The notes beneath the pieces are model-generated. The model made no database searches and was not told the DNA's origin. It worked only from the letters and a program-made list of their open reading frames with translations. DNA of 25,135 nucleotides from WHSV01 sp050693935 (GTDB lineage: Bacteria > Actinomycetota > CADDZG01 > WHSQ01), in NCBI GenBank assembly GCA_050693935.1, contig JBOGWU010000035.1:1-25135 (forward strand), in the 5' to 3' direction. A program made the position numbers and the translations under genes. Shown piece by piece: positions 16,224 to 23,932 of the stretch. Within the stretch, counting starts at the first letter, position 1. Every line of letters begins with the position of its first letter.

Positions 16224-17069
16224 GTGAGCGGTCGCACTCAACGTGAGGTACTGCCTATACCAGATCGGGCATACGAGGGCCTGATCACGTACGACGCGAA
16301 GGATCCAGACACCTCGTTCCCCCCGATCGAACCATTGCGTCCCCCTGCCGGGGCCCCTAACGTCCTCGTTGTCCTCATCGACGACTGTGGGTTCGGCGCG
16401 TCAAGTGCATTCGGCGGGCCGATCGCCACGCCCACTTTCGAACGTCTAGCGGAGAAGGGTCTCAAGTACAACCGGTTCCACACGACGGCGCTGTGCTCAC
16501 CGACCCGCCAGGCTTTGTTGACCGGCCGCAACCATCACGCGGTCGGAATGGGAGGAGTTACCGAGATCGCGACCTCTGCACCTGGCTACAGCTCGATCAG
16601 GCCGAACACTGCTGCGCCGCTTGCCGAGACGCTGAAGCTGAACGGCTACTCCACCGCGCAGTTCGGCAAGTGCCATGAGGTGCCGGTGTGGGAAACAAGT
16701 CCGCTGGGCCCATTCGGCGGCTGGCCGTCGAGCGGCGGTGGCTTCGAGCACTTCTACGGCTTCATCGGAGGCGAGACCAACCAGTGGGCGCCGGCGCTCT
16801 ACAGGGACACCGTTCCGGTGGAGCCGGACCGAACACCCGAGGAGGGCTACCACTTCACCGAGGACATGACGGACCGGGCGATCGAGTGGATCCGCCAGCA
16901 GAAGGCCCTGATGCCCGACAAGCCGTTTTTCACCTACTACGCGCCGGGCGCAACGCACGCGCCACACCACGTGCCGAAGGAGTGGGCCGACAAGTACAAG
17001 GGCAAGTTCGACCAGGGGTGGACCGCCAGCGCGAGGAGACGATCGCGCGGCAGAAGGAACTCGGGGTGA
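16224..17069 (+). CDS. Arylsulfatase (Cys type), N-terminal part; gene interrupted by a frameshift
   Basis: N-terminal part of a large type I sulfatase that hydrolyses sulfate esters. Asp53-Asp54 (LIDDCGFG) are calcium ligands by family comparison; Cys91 in LCSPTRQALLTGR is the residue converted to formylglycine. GTG start with GGAGGGG 7 bases upstream. After Trp266 (TGG, 17019-17021) the frame is lost: a single missing G turns the expected WDRQREETIARQK into a basic tail that stops at 17067. Adding one G there gives one continuous 786-residue protein ending at 18583, the usual size for large actinobacterial arylsulfatases. I see no N-terminal signal peptide. The formylglycine-generating enzyme at 22927 would supply the Cys modification. 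Operator E lies upstream. Confidence 0.88.
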   Translation: MSGRTQREVLPIPDRAYEGLITYDAKDPDTSFPPIEPLRPPAGAPNVLVVLIDDCGFGASSAFGGPIATPTFERLAEKGLKYNRFHTTALCSPTRQALLTGRNHHAVGMGGVTEIATSAPGYSSIRPNTAAPLAETLKLNGYSTAQFGKCHEVPVWETSPLGPFGGWPSSGGGFEHFYGFIGGETNQWAPALYRDTVPVEPDRTPEEGYHFTEDMTDRAIEWIRQQKALMPDKPFFTYYAPGATHAPHHVPKEWADKYKGKFDQGWTASARRRSRGRRNSG

Positions 17070-18583
17070 TCCCGGCCGACGCGGAACTGACGGAGCGCCC
17101 CGCAGAGATCCCCGCTTGGGACGACATGCCCGACGATCTCAAACCGGTGCTGGCGCGCGAGATGGAGGTCTACGCGGGTTTTCTGGAGCACACGGACCAC
17201 CACGTGGGCCGGCTGATCGACGCCCTCTCGGACCTGGACGTCCTCGACGACACGCTCGTCTACGTCATCATTGGCGACAACGGCGCCTCGGGTGAGGGCA
17301 CGCCCAACGGTTGTTTCAACGAGCTCATCTCCCTCAACGGGCAATTTGGGCTCGAGACCGTCGAGTTCATGTCTTCGCGCATCGACGATTTTGGCTCGCC
17401 AAAGGCGTACAACCATTACGCAGTTGGCTGGGCGCACGCGATGGACACCCCGTACCAGTGGACGAAGCAGATCGCGTCTCACTGGGGCGGGACGCGCAAC
17501 GGGACAATCGTGCACTGGCCGAACGGGATCAAGGCAAAGGGCGAGGTCCGCTCGCAGTTCCATCATGTGATCGACGTCGCAGCCACCGTTCTCGATGCGG
17601 CGGGATTACCCGAACCCACGAGCGTCCACGGCGTGCAGCAGATGCCGCTGCACGGGGTCTCGATGGCCTACTCGTTCGATGACGCCAAGGCGGCCGAGCG
17701 CCGCGAGACCCAGTACTTCGAGATGTTCGTGAACCGCGGGATCTACCACAAGGGCTGGACCGCAGTCACGCGGCACAGCATCCCTTGGGTCACGGCCGAG
17801 ATGCCGGCCCTCGACGACGACGTCTGGGAGCTGTACGGTCCCGACGACTGGACGCAGGAACACGACCTGTCCAAGGAACAGCCCAAGAAGCTATTGGAAC
17901 TCCAACGACTGTTCCTGATCGAGGCGACGAAGTACAACGTCCTGCCGCTGGACGATCGACGCTACGAACGATTCAACGCCGAGCTCGCCGGCCGCCCGCA
18001 ACTGATAAAGGGAAACTCGCAGATGTTGTTCGGCGGCATGGGACGACTCTCGGAGAACTCGATTGTCGTGCTCAAGAATAAGTCGCACGCGATCACGGCC
18101 GAGGTGGTCATTCCCGACAGTGGTGCTGCAGGGGTGATCGTCGCCCAGGGAGGCGCCTTCGGCGGATGGACCCTATACGTGAAGGACGGCAAACCTGCCT
18201 ATTGCTACAACTTGTTCGGCCTCCAGCAGTTCAAGGTGTACGGCGAGGAGGCAATCTCGTCCGGTGACCACCAGGTCCGCATGGAGTTCGACTACGACGG
18301 TGGCGGACTTGGCAAGGGCGGCACCGCGACGCTCTACCTCGACGGAAACAAGGTGGGCGAGGGGCAAGTCGACGCCACCGTGCCGATGGTCTTCTCCGCG
18401 GACGAGACAACCGACATTGGCTCCGACAGCGGGACGCCGGTGTCCGACGATTTCGGGCCCAAAGACACGGAGTTCACGGGCCGCGTTCGCTGGGTCCAGA
18501 TCGATCTCGGAAAGGACGCCGAAGACGCAGACCACTTGATCTCGGACGACGAACGCTACCGGATCGCCATGGCAAGACAGTAG
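17066..18583 (+). CDS. Arylsulfatase, C-terminal part (other side of the frameshift)
   Basis: Continues the sulfatase in the next frame; real homology begins at 17021 right at the lesion. It contains the lower half of the catalytic domain, with VYVIIGDNGASGEGTPNGCFNE (the DNG metal-ligand region) and KQIASHWGGTRNGTIVHWPNGI, then a beta-rich C-terminal domain (about the last 160 residues, including GGWTLYVKDGKPAYCYNLFG and ATLYLDGNKVGEG) of concanavalin-like appearance. As sequenced, the first usable start is a GTG at 17066 that overlaps the stop of the first part as GTGA and has AAGGA upstream, so coupled re-initiation is conceivable. A sequencing error or a true pseudogene is more likely. 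The AI-2E gene starts 16 bp after the stop. Confidence 0.85.
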   Translation: MIPADAELTERPAEIPAWDDMPDDLKPVLAREMEVYAGFLEHTDHHVGRLIDALSDLDVLDDTLVYVIIGDNGASGEGTPNGCFNELISLNGQFGLETVEFMSSRIDDFGSPKAYNHYAVGWAHAMDTPYQWTKQIASHWGGTRNGTIVHWPNGIKAKGEVRSQFHHVIDVAATVLDAAGLPEPTSVHGVQQMPLHGVSMAYSFDDAKAAERRETQYFEMFVNRGIYHKGWTAVTRHSIPWVTAEMPALDDDVWELYGPDDWTQEHDLSKEQPKKLLELQRLFLIEATKYNVLPLDDRRYERFNAELAGRPQLIKGNSQMLFGGMGRLSENSIVVLKNKSHAITAEVVIPDSGAAGVIVAQGGAFGGWTLYVKDGKPAYCYNLFGLQQFKVYGEEAISSGDHQVRMEFDYDGGGLGKGGTATLYLDGNKVGEGQVDATVPMVFSADETTDIGSDSGTPVSDDFGPKDTEFTGRVRWVQIDLGKDAEDADHLISDDERYRIAMARQ

Positions 18584-18599
18584 CCGGGCGCTTCCGCTC

Positions 18600-19727
18600 A
18601 TGGCTCAGATGGACTCGGGGGGCAAGCGAAGCGACGCCATTCCGGATCCTCGAACCGCGTCTCGCGCCCGCGTTCCCAAGTTGGGGATCTGGGCCTGGAG
18701 CTTCGTGGGGTTCGTGGCGGCAACGATCATCATCGTCACCGCGCTGTCCGCGATAAGCGAGATCATGTTGCCGCTACTTTTCGCAGCGGTTCTGGCCGTG
18801 ATTTTCAAGCCCATGGTCGGGAAACTCGAGCGCCGAGGATTCAAGCCCACCCTCGCGGCCGGACTGGTCGTCCTCGGTCTGATTGCTTTGATGGTTGTCG
18901 TCTTGGTCTCAACCGCGAGGGGCGTGGTCGACCAGACGGATGAGATAGGCGCCTCGGTCGACGCGGCGATCGCGAACGCGAGCGACGAGCTCAGCATCGA
19001 TCCGAATTCCTTGAACGAGGCCCGAGCAGCCACCGAGGATGCAGCTCCGGCGATTGCGGAGGGCTTCCTCACCAAGGTGGTCGCCGGCATCGAATCACTG
19101 GTCGGTCTAGCGAGTGGCCTGATTCTCGGCGCGCTCATCATGTATTACCTGCTCAAGGACGGCACCCGCCTCCGGCGGTCCGTCGTGACCTGGATCGACG
19201 CGTCGATCCGGGATGAGGTCGACGACTTCATTGGCGACGCGTGCCGGATCCTCCGCGACTACGGTCGGGGCCGCACCATCATGTCCGCCATCGTTTCGGT
19301 TGTCATCGGCCTCGCGAGCCTCCTGCTCGGTCTCCCGATCGTGGGCACCATCATGGTGGCCAACTTCATCGGTGGCTACATCCCATACATCGGCGCCTTC
19401 CTTGGTGGGGGGCTGGCCGTTATCGTCGCCCTCGGGGACGGTGGGCTCGGGGTGGGTCTAGTCATGCTCGTCGTAGTACTCGCCGCGAACCTGTTGCTTG
19501 AGAACTTCGTTGAGCCAAAAGTCATGAGCCGCACACTCGACATCCACCCGCTGGTCGTACTCGTCGTAACGGCGCTGGGAGGCTTCCTCGCCGGGATCGT
19601 CGGCCTGATCCTCGCTGTGCCTTTCACAGTGATTGCCGGCAACGCCATCGGTCGCCTTCGATCGAGGGGCATCTTGGAGGTTGCTGCCGAACGAGCCGAG
19701 CCGACCGTGAAGAGCATGCTCCAGTGA
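18600..19727 (+). CDS. AI-2E family transporter (PF01594-type permease)
   Basis: A 375-residue membrane protein of the AI-2E/UPF0118 family, with about 8 helices; some members export autoinducer-2 and others act as Na+ or Li+/H+ antiporters. Visible marks are the N-terminal double helix, LPLLFAAVLAVIFKPMVGKLERRG, a soluble insert rich in Ala/Asp/Glu (about 105-155), and the family's typical central block VVIGLASLLLGLPIVGTIMVANFIGGYIPYIGAFLGG, then LLENFVEPKVMSRTLDIHPLVV. The ATG follows the sulfatase stop by 16 bp with no strong Shine-Dalgarno sequence, so it is probably part of the sulfatase transcript. Substrate unknown; a role in quorum sensing should not be assumed. Confidence 0.88.
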   Translation: MAQMDSGGKRSDAIPDPRTASRARVPKLGIWAWSFVGFVAATIIIVTALSAISEIMLPLLFAAVLAVIFKPMVGKLERRGFKPTLAAGLVVLGLIALMVVVLVSTARGVVDQTDEIGASVDAAIANASDELSIDPNSLNEARAATEDAAPAIAEGFLTKVVAGIESLVGLASGLILGALIMYYLLKDGTRLRRSVVTWIDASIRDEVDDFIGDACRILRDYGRGRTIMSAIVSVVIGLASLLLGLPIVGTIMVANFIGGYIPYIGAFLGGGLAVIVALGDGGLGVGLVMLVVVLAANLLLENFVEPKVMSRTLDIHPLVVLVVTALGGFLAGIVGLILAVPFTVIAGNAIGRLRSRGILEVAAERAEPTVKSMLQ

Positions 19728-19836
19728 CAAAGCGACGGAAGGAAGCATCTGGGTGAAGAAAGGCGATGACGCCGCCGGCATCGAAGCCGCAAAGCGGCCG
19801 AACGATGAGGACAAGAGACAAGACGGGAGGGGGATC

Positions 19837-20280
19837 ATGCAGTGTACGCGCAGCTTTCGGAGGTTGGGTCTTCTTTCAATCGCGCTCCTCGTTGCGGTCA
19901 CGATTGCGGGTTGCAGCGACAACGGAGAAGGGGACGAGGGCGATACCACCGCAGCATCGGGGTGCGAAGAAGTGAACGCGTTGGAGGATTCGCTCACATC
20001 CCTTACGCAGATTGAGCCGGTCGACGACGGGATGGATGCGTTGGAGTCGGCCGCTGCCGAGGTGAAGACGGACCTGGAAGCCGCCGCGTCGGCGGTGGCG
20101 TCAGATCTAGAACCTAGCGTCGATGAGGTGCAGACGTCGTTCGACGAGCTGGAGACGACGCTCGAGGGCATCTCGTCCGAGGGCGGCCTCGGAGCCGCAG
20201 CAACTGAAGTCGGCAACGCGCTCACACAGGTCGGCACCTCATTGGAGAACCTGTCGGCAGAGATCGGTGAGAGATGCTAG
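19837..20280 (+). CDS. Secreted lipoprotein with helical C-terminal region
   Basis: A 147-residue lipoprotein. The signal peptide has RSFRR, a hydrophobic stretch LGLLSIALLVAVTIAG and a lipobox (TIAGC) with the acylated Cys at 26. The mature part is acidic: a Gly/Asp/Glu linker, then repeated amphipathic helices (ESAAAEVKTDLEAAASAVASDLEPSVDEVQ...) that suggest a coiled coil or helical bundle, ending in a second Cys. The ATG at 19837 was chosen because GGGAGGGGG lies 4-6 bases upstream and the signal peptide begins properly there; the frame is open to 19753 but adds a charged stretch that would spoil the signal. It is anchored on the outer face of the membrane. Function unknown. Confidence 0.8.
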   Translation: MQCTRSFRRLGLLSIALLVAVTIAGCSDNGEGDEGDTTAASGCEEVNALEDSLTSLTQIEPVDDGMDALESAAAEVKTDLEAAASAVASDLEPSVDEVQTSFDELETTLEGISSEGGLGAAATEVGNALTQVGTSLENLSAEIGERC

Positions 20281-20386
20281 CGAACCTGAGGCTCTACAAC
20301 CCACTCCAGTCGTTCTTCGACAAGTCCTGGCGGCCGTCGGAGATCGAACCGATCTGACCTACGGCCCGACCTCGCGGAGGCGAACC

Positions 20387-21109
20387 ATGGGTGAAGCATT
20401 CTTCTGGGGCGCGGTTGGTGCTTCAGCGCTGCTCATCGGCGCCGTGGTGGCGTATGTCGCCTCGCCCAGTCGGCGGTTCATCGCGATCGTCATGGCGCTG
20501 GGCGCCGGCCTACTGATCGGCTCGGTAGCCTTCGAGCTCATCGACGAAGCCCTGAAGATCGCCGAGGTCGGACGCGTCGGCCTGTTCATGCTGATCGGCG
20601 CGGCGACGTTCACTCTCGGCAACTGGTACCTCGATCGCAGGGGCGCCGGTGACCGCAAGGACTCGAGCGGCGCGCAGGAGGACGGCTCGTCGCTGGCGAT
20701 CGTGTTCGGCTCGATCCTCGACGGGATCCCAGAGTCCTTCGTGCTCGGCCTGACCGTGCTTGAGGGTGGCGTCAGCCTGGGCCTGTTGATGGGCGTCGTG
20801 CTCAGCAACCTTCCCGAAGGGATGTCATCGTCGGCAGGGTTGCGCACTGCCGGCTGGCCACGTGGGCGCGTCCTCGGCATGTGGCTCGCCGTCGTAATCG
20901 TGGCGGGCGTGAGCGCCGCGCTCGGATACGAGGTGCTCGGCGATTCCAGCGGAAACTCCGCCGCCTTCGCCCAGGGCTTCGCCGCCGGAGCGCTGCTCGC
21001 CATGGTCGCCGACACCATGCTGCCCGAGGCGTACGAGGTGGAACAGGTCTTCACGGGCTCCTGGGTCGCCGTTGGCTTCGCGATCTCGCTGATCCTCTCG
21101 TCGCTATGA
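20387..21109 (+). CDS. ZIP-family metal permease-like protein lacking the usual His motifs
   Basis: A 240-residue membrane protein with about 8 helices, like the ZIP (ZupT-type) metal transporters. The two metal-site helices are recognisable as LDGIPESFVLGL (about 113-124) and LSNLPEGMSSSAGL (about 143-156). In classical members both read HNxPEG; here Asp and Ser replace the two histidines while the Pro-Glu pair stays. The ATG at 20387 has GGAGG upstream (20377-20381) and fits the first helix; the frame is open to 20123 but that part is Arg-rich and overlaps the lipoprotein gene. Substrate may be another divalent metal than zinc, or the protein may have another role. Read with the genes on both sides. 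Confidence 0.8.
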   Translation: MGEAFFWGAVGASALLIGAVVAYVASPSRRFIAIVMALGAGLLIGSVAFELIDEALKIAEVGRVGLFMLIGAATFTLGNWYLDRRGAGDRKDSSGAQEDGSSLAIVFGSILDGIPESFVLGLTVLEGGVSLGLLMGVVLSNLPEGMSSSAGLRTAGWPRGRVLGMWLAVVIVAGVSAALGYEVLGDSSGNSAAFAQGFAAGALLAMVADTMLPEAYEVEQVFTGSWVAVGFAISLILSSL

Positions 21110-21164
21110 GTTCGCCGCCGCGAGCATGGGCGTGTCTTAGGTTCTGTATGAACGAGGAACGAAG

Positions 21165-22106
21165 ATGACGGCCCGCTCAAGCATCAGCGAGGTTCGCGAA
21201 CGGATCGCCCGCCTCCGGACCTGGTTGGAACGACTCCTCATCTGGCGCGTGTGGGAACGGATGCTCGAGATCGAGTTCGTCGACCGGAGTGTCGCCCTCG
21301 CAGGGAAGGCGTTCGTGTCGTTCTTCCCACTCGTGATCGTGGTGGCTGCCTTCGTTCCCGAGCGCACAAGGGCTTCCATCGTCTCCGCTGTCGCCGCACG
21401 ACTCGGCCTGCGGGGAGACGCCTTCTCGCTCGTTCAATCGTCCATCGCTTCATCGGACGACATCCGTAGGGCCACCGGACTGTTCGGCCTCGTGCTCACG
21501 ATCTTCTTCGCGACCTCGTTTACGACGGCACTGCAGCGTGTCTACCTCCGCGCATGGCGGCGACCGCCCAACTCCGGAGTCAACACCTACTGGCGGGGAG
21601 CGACCTGGCTGTTGGTGGTGCTGGTGTCCTTGGCGCTGCTCGGCGGCTTGCGCGATGTCGCCGGCGAAGGAGCTGGCATCGTGGTGTGGGCGGTGATGGC
21701 GCTGGCGGTCAACGTTGGGCTCTGGTGGTTCACGGCGTGGTTGCTTCTGCTCGGCAACGTCCGCGTGCGGGTGCTGGCCCCGACCGGCGTGATCACGGGT
21801 ATCGCGATGGCAGGGTACGCGCTGTCCGCCTCGGTCTGGATGCCCCAAGTGGTGGCGAGCAACGAAGCCCAGTTCGGCTTCTTCGGGGTCGCCCTGGCGT
21901 TGGTGACGTGGTTCTCCGGCGCCGCGATCTGCATCCTGGTCGGTGCCTGCGCCGGGCCCGTCTTCGCGGAGGACACCGGTCGCCTCGGCGGGTTCATCCG
22001 CGGGGGCGAGCCTCGGACCCTGAGCGCCGGCGCCCCACCGGAGCTCCCCCCTCCGACGCGCGATCTGAGCCTCCGCGACGCGTTCAGGACCGGCGAGGAC
22101 GAATGA
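21165..22106 (+). CDS. YihY/BrkB-family membrane protein
   Basis: A 313-residue inner-membrane protein with about six helices, of the YihY/virulence factor BrkB family (PF03631). Marks include ALAGKAFVSFFPLVIVVAAF after an N-terminal amphipathic helix, FFATSFTTALQRVYLRAWRRPP in the middle, and the Pro-rich acidic tail. The old name ribonuclease BN for this family is wrong and should not be applied. The ATG has GAGGAACGA a few bases upstream. It lies 55 bp after the ZIP-like gene and 107 bp before the K+ channel. Function of the family is not settled. Confidence 0.85.
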   Translation: MTARSSISEVRERIARLRTWLERLLIWRVWERMLEIEFVDRSVALAGKAFVSFFPLVIVVAAFVPERTRASIVSAVAARLGLRGDAFSLVQSSIASSDDIRRATGLFGLVLTIFFATSFTTALQRVYLRAWRRPPNSGVNTYWRGATWLLVVLVSLALLGGLRDVAGEGAGIVVWAVMALAVNVGLWWFTAWLLLLGNVRVRVLAPTGVITGIAMAGYALSASVWMPQVVASNEAQFGFFGVALALVTWFSGAAICILVGACAGPVFAEDTGRLGGFIRGGEPRTLSAGAPPELPPPTRDLSLRDAFRTGEDE

Positions 22107-22213
22107 CCGTGAGGCAGATCTGACATGACACAGAAGGGAAACGGGCGAATCGCCGCGGGCCATATAGGCCCCACCCCGCGTTCATCAACCAGCACAGAGA
22201 GTAGGGAGGACCG

Positions 22214-22780
22214 ATGCCTGAGCCATCGATCAACGAGATGGAACCACGGCCGCGCCGCAGGCACCTGGTGCTCGCGCTGCTGCGGGCGCTGCTGACCGCG
22301 ACCGTCCTCGTGGCTCTGTACTACCTCCTACCGCTTGACGGAGAGTGGCGCATTTCTTCAGCGCTGCGGATGGTCATTGGGCTGGCCCTGTTCGTCGCCG
22401 TGTTGATCTGGCAGATCCGGAAAGTCCTGACGTCGAGACATCCGGGCCTCCGAGCGATCGAGGCGCTGGCCGTGACGCTTCCTCTCTTCCTGCTGTTATT
22501 CGCCTCGACGTACTTCCTAATGGCGGTCAATGGATCGGGAACCTTCAGCGAAGAACATCTGTCGCGCACGGACGCGTTGTACTTCGCGGTGACCATGTTC
22601 GCCACGGTGGGGTTCGGCGACATTACCCCCACCAGCCAGGGCGCCCGCGTGGTGGTGACGTTCCAGATGCTCCTTGATCTGGTGATCCTCGGTGTTGGGA
22701 TCAACGCGTTCGTCAGCGCAGCGCGGGTGGGTCGGAAGCGTCAGTCCGCGGCTGATGAAGGCGGGCCCGCCTCGCCATGA
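22214..22780 (+). CDS. Small potassium channel (two-pore-helix Ion_trans_2 type)
   Basis: A 188-residue protein with four predicted helices (about 17-38, 47-67, 83-103 and 147-167). The pore loop between the last two has the selectivity filter TVGFGD (131-136), diagnostic of K+ channels, followed by ITPTSQGARVVVTFQMLLDLVILGVG. There is no RCK/TrkA-N gating domain; only a short basic, then acidic, tail. Two extra N-terminal helices precede the KcsA-like core. The ATG has AGGGAGGA 3 bases upstream. It probably forms a tetramer in the inner membrane. In this neighbourhood of antiporter, anion and metal transporters it would add to ion homeostasis (inference). Confidence 0.9.
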   Translation: MPEPSINEMEPRPRRRHLVLALLRALLTATVLVALYYLLPLDGEWRISSALRMVIGLALFVAVLIWQIRKVLTSRHPGLRAIEALAVTLPLFLLLFASTYFLMAVNGSGTFSEEHLSRTDALYFAVTMFATVGFGDITPTSQGARVVVTFQMLLDLVILGVGINAFVSAARVGRKRQSAADEGGPASP

Positions 22781-22809
22781 CCTGCGATTCGATGGTCGAG
22801 GCACTACGA

Positions 22810-22899
22810 CGGATCGGCTTCACCCGCTTGAGGGTCTCACCCGGGTGATATCGCTCCTCGGGCGATGCCCGCCCCACTCTGCTCCAAGAAAGTCTAGGA
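22810..22899 (+). repeat. Duplicated promoter segment, copy 2
   Basis: Direct repeat of 16101-16190 at an offset of 6709 bp, placed before the formylglycine-generating enzyme. The operator, the downstream block ATCGCTCCTCGGGCGATGCC and the putative -10 region (GTCTAG) are kept in the same order and spacing. Confidence 0.85.
22820..22865. promoter_or_regulatory. Composite operator F (before the formylglycine-generating enzyme)
   Basis: Exact palindrome TCACCCGGGTGA at 22837-22848, with TCACCC 17 bp to the left (22820-22825) and GGGCGA 17 bp to the right (22860-22865). It lies about 79 bp before the ATG of the next gene. Half-site pattern and distance to the possible -10 are the same as in operator E. 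Confidence 0.78.
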
Positions 22900-22926
22900 A
22901 ATACGGGTTCGAACACGTGGAGGGTC

Positions 22927-23916
22927 ATGGCTGAGAGTCAGTTGAAACACGAAGAAGGCCAGACATCTGCCGGTCTGACACCTCCCGCTGGTATGGCGTG
23001 GATCCCGGGCGGCACGTTCCTTATGGGCTCAAACGACTTCTACCCGGAGGAACGACCCGTCCATACAGTTGCTGTGGACGGTTTCTGGATGGACGAGCAC
23101 CCGGTGACTGCATGGGAGTTTCGGCGCTTCGTGCGTGCCACCGGCCATGTCACGGTCGCCGAACGACCGCTCGACCCAGCCGACTTTCCGGACACCGATC
23201 CGGACATTCTGGTGCCGGGCTCACTTGTCTTTCGCAAGACGTCGGGTCCCGTGGACACTCGAGACGTGCGCAACTGGTGGGACTACGTGCCCGGCGCGTC
23301 CTGGAGGCGTCCCGCGGGCCGCGGGAGCACCATCAACGGACGTGATCGCCACCCGGTCGTTCATGTTGCCTATGAAGACGCCGCCGCCTACGCCGCCTGG
23401 GCAAGCAAGGTTCTGCCGACCGAAGCCGAATGGGAGTTTGCCGCGCGCGGCGGATTGGAGGGCGCGGTGTACGCATGGGGCGATGAGTTCTCGCCGGGAG
23501 CACAGTCGATGGCGAACACGTGGCAGGGCCACTTCCCGTGGCAAAACCTGAAGACGGACGGCTACGAGGGCACGTCGCCGGTTGGCTCCTTTCCGGCGAA
23601 TGGTTACGGCCTGTTCGACATGACCGGCAACGTATGGGAATGGACCAGTGACTACTTCACGCCGGCACACCCCGGCGAGGTCGACAAACCGTGTTGTATC
23701 CCGCGCAATCCGCGCGTCGCAACTCCGGACGAAAGTTTCGGAGTGGGGCAGCCTGGCGCCAACATCCCTCGCAAGGTGATCAAAGGCGGCTCACATCTCT
23801 GCGCTCCCAGCTACTGCCTGCGATATCGCCCGGCGGCGCGCCAGAGCGAAACGGTCGACACATCGACCGGCCACATCGGGTTCCGCTGCATCAAAAGGAA
23901 CGACCAACAAGCATGA
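22927..23916 (+). CDS. Formylglycine-generating enzyme (sulfatase-activating)
   Basis: Oxidises the active-site Cys of type I sulfatases to formylglycine using O2; the substrate sequence CxPxR is present in the sulfatase at 16224. The 329-residue protein is a single FGE-sulfatase domain: MAWIPGGTFLMGSNDFYPEERPVHTVAVDGFWMDEHPVT (23-61), LPTEAEWEFAARGG (163-176), GLFDMTGNVWEWTSDYF (228-244), KGGSHLCAPSYCLRYRPAAR (287-305) and GHIGFRC (315-321). Cys292 and Cys297 in CAPSYC match the copper-binding catalytic pair of FGE. There is no DinB domain, unlike ergothioneine EgtB. ATG with GGAGGG upstream. Operator F and a promoter nearly equal to that of the sulfatase precede it; the next two genes follow within 16 and 21 bp. 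Confidence 0.93.
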   Translation: MAESQLKHEEGQTSAGLTPPAGMAWIPGGTFLMGSNDFYPEERPVHTVAVDGFWMDEHPVTAWEFRRFVRATGHVTVAERPLDPADFPDTDPDILVPGSLVFRKTSGPVDTRDVRNWWDYVPGASWRRPAGRGSTINGRDRHPVVHVAYEDAAAYAAWASKVLPTEAEWEFAARGGLEGAVYAWGDEFSPGAQSMANTWQGHFPWQNLKTDGYEGTSPVGSFPANGYGLFDMTGNVWEWTSDYFTPAHPGEVDKPCCIPRNPRVATPDESFGVGQPGANIPRKVIKGGSHLCAPSYCLRYRPAARQSETVDTSTGHIGFRCIKRNDQQA

Positions 23917-23932
23917 TGAAAGGAGTCTGACT

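Noticed and set aside
16688..17020. Independent start of the second sulfatase frame at 16688
   Set aside because: Up to 17020 this frame is only the shadow of the real N-terminal part; homology begins at the frameshift.
18600..19727. Quorum-sensing autoinducer-2 exporter
   Set aside because: The family name covers proteins of several functions and no luxS or lsr-like gene is in the window.
19750..19755. Single GGGTGA near the lipoprotein gene
   Set aside because: A lone hexamer is expected by chance many times in this window; no palindromic core or partner half-site.
20123..20386. N-terminal extension of the ZIP-like gene
   Set aside because: It overlaps the lipoprotein gene in another frame, is Arg-rich, and the ATG at 20387 has a good Shine-Dalgarno sequence.
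21165..22106. Ribonuclease BN
   Set aside because: The name was given to the YihY family in error; the protein is a membrane protein with no nuclease motif.
22927..23916. Ergothioneine synthase EgtB
   Set aside because: No DinB domain, length of one FGE domain only, and the CAPSYC cysteine pair of formylglycine-generating enzyme.
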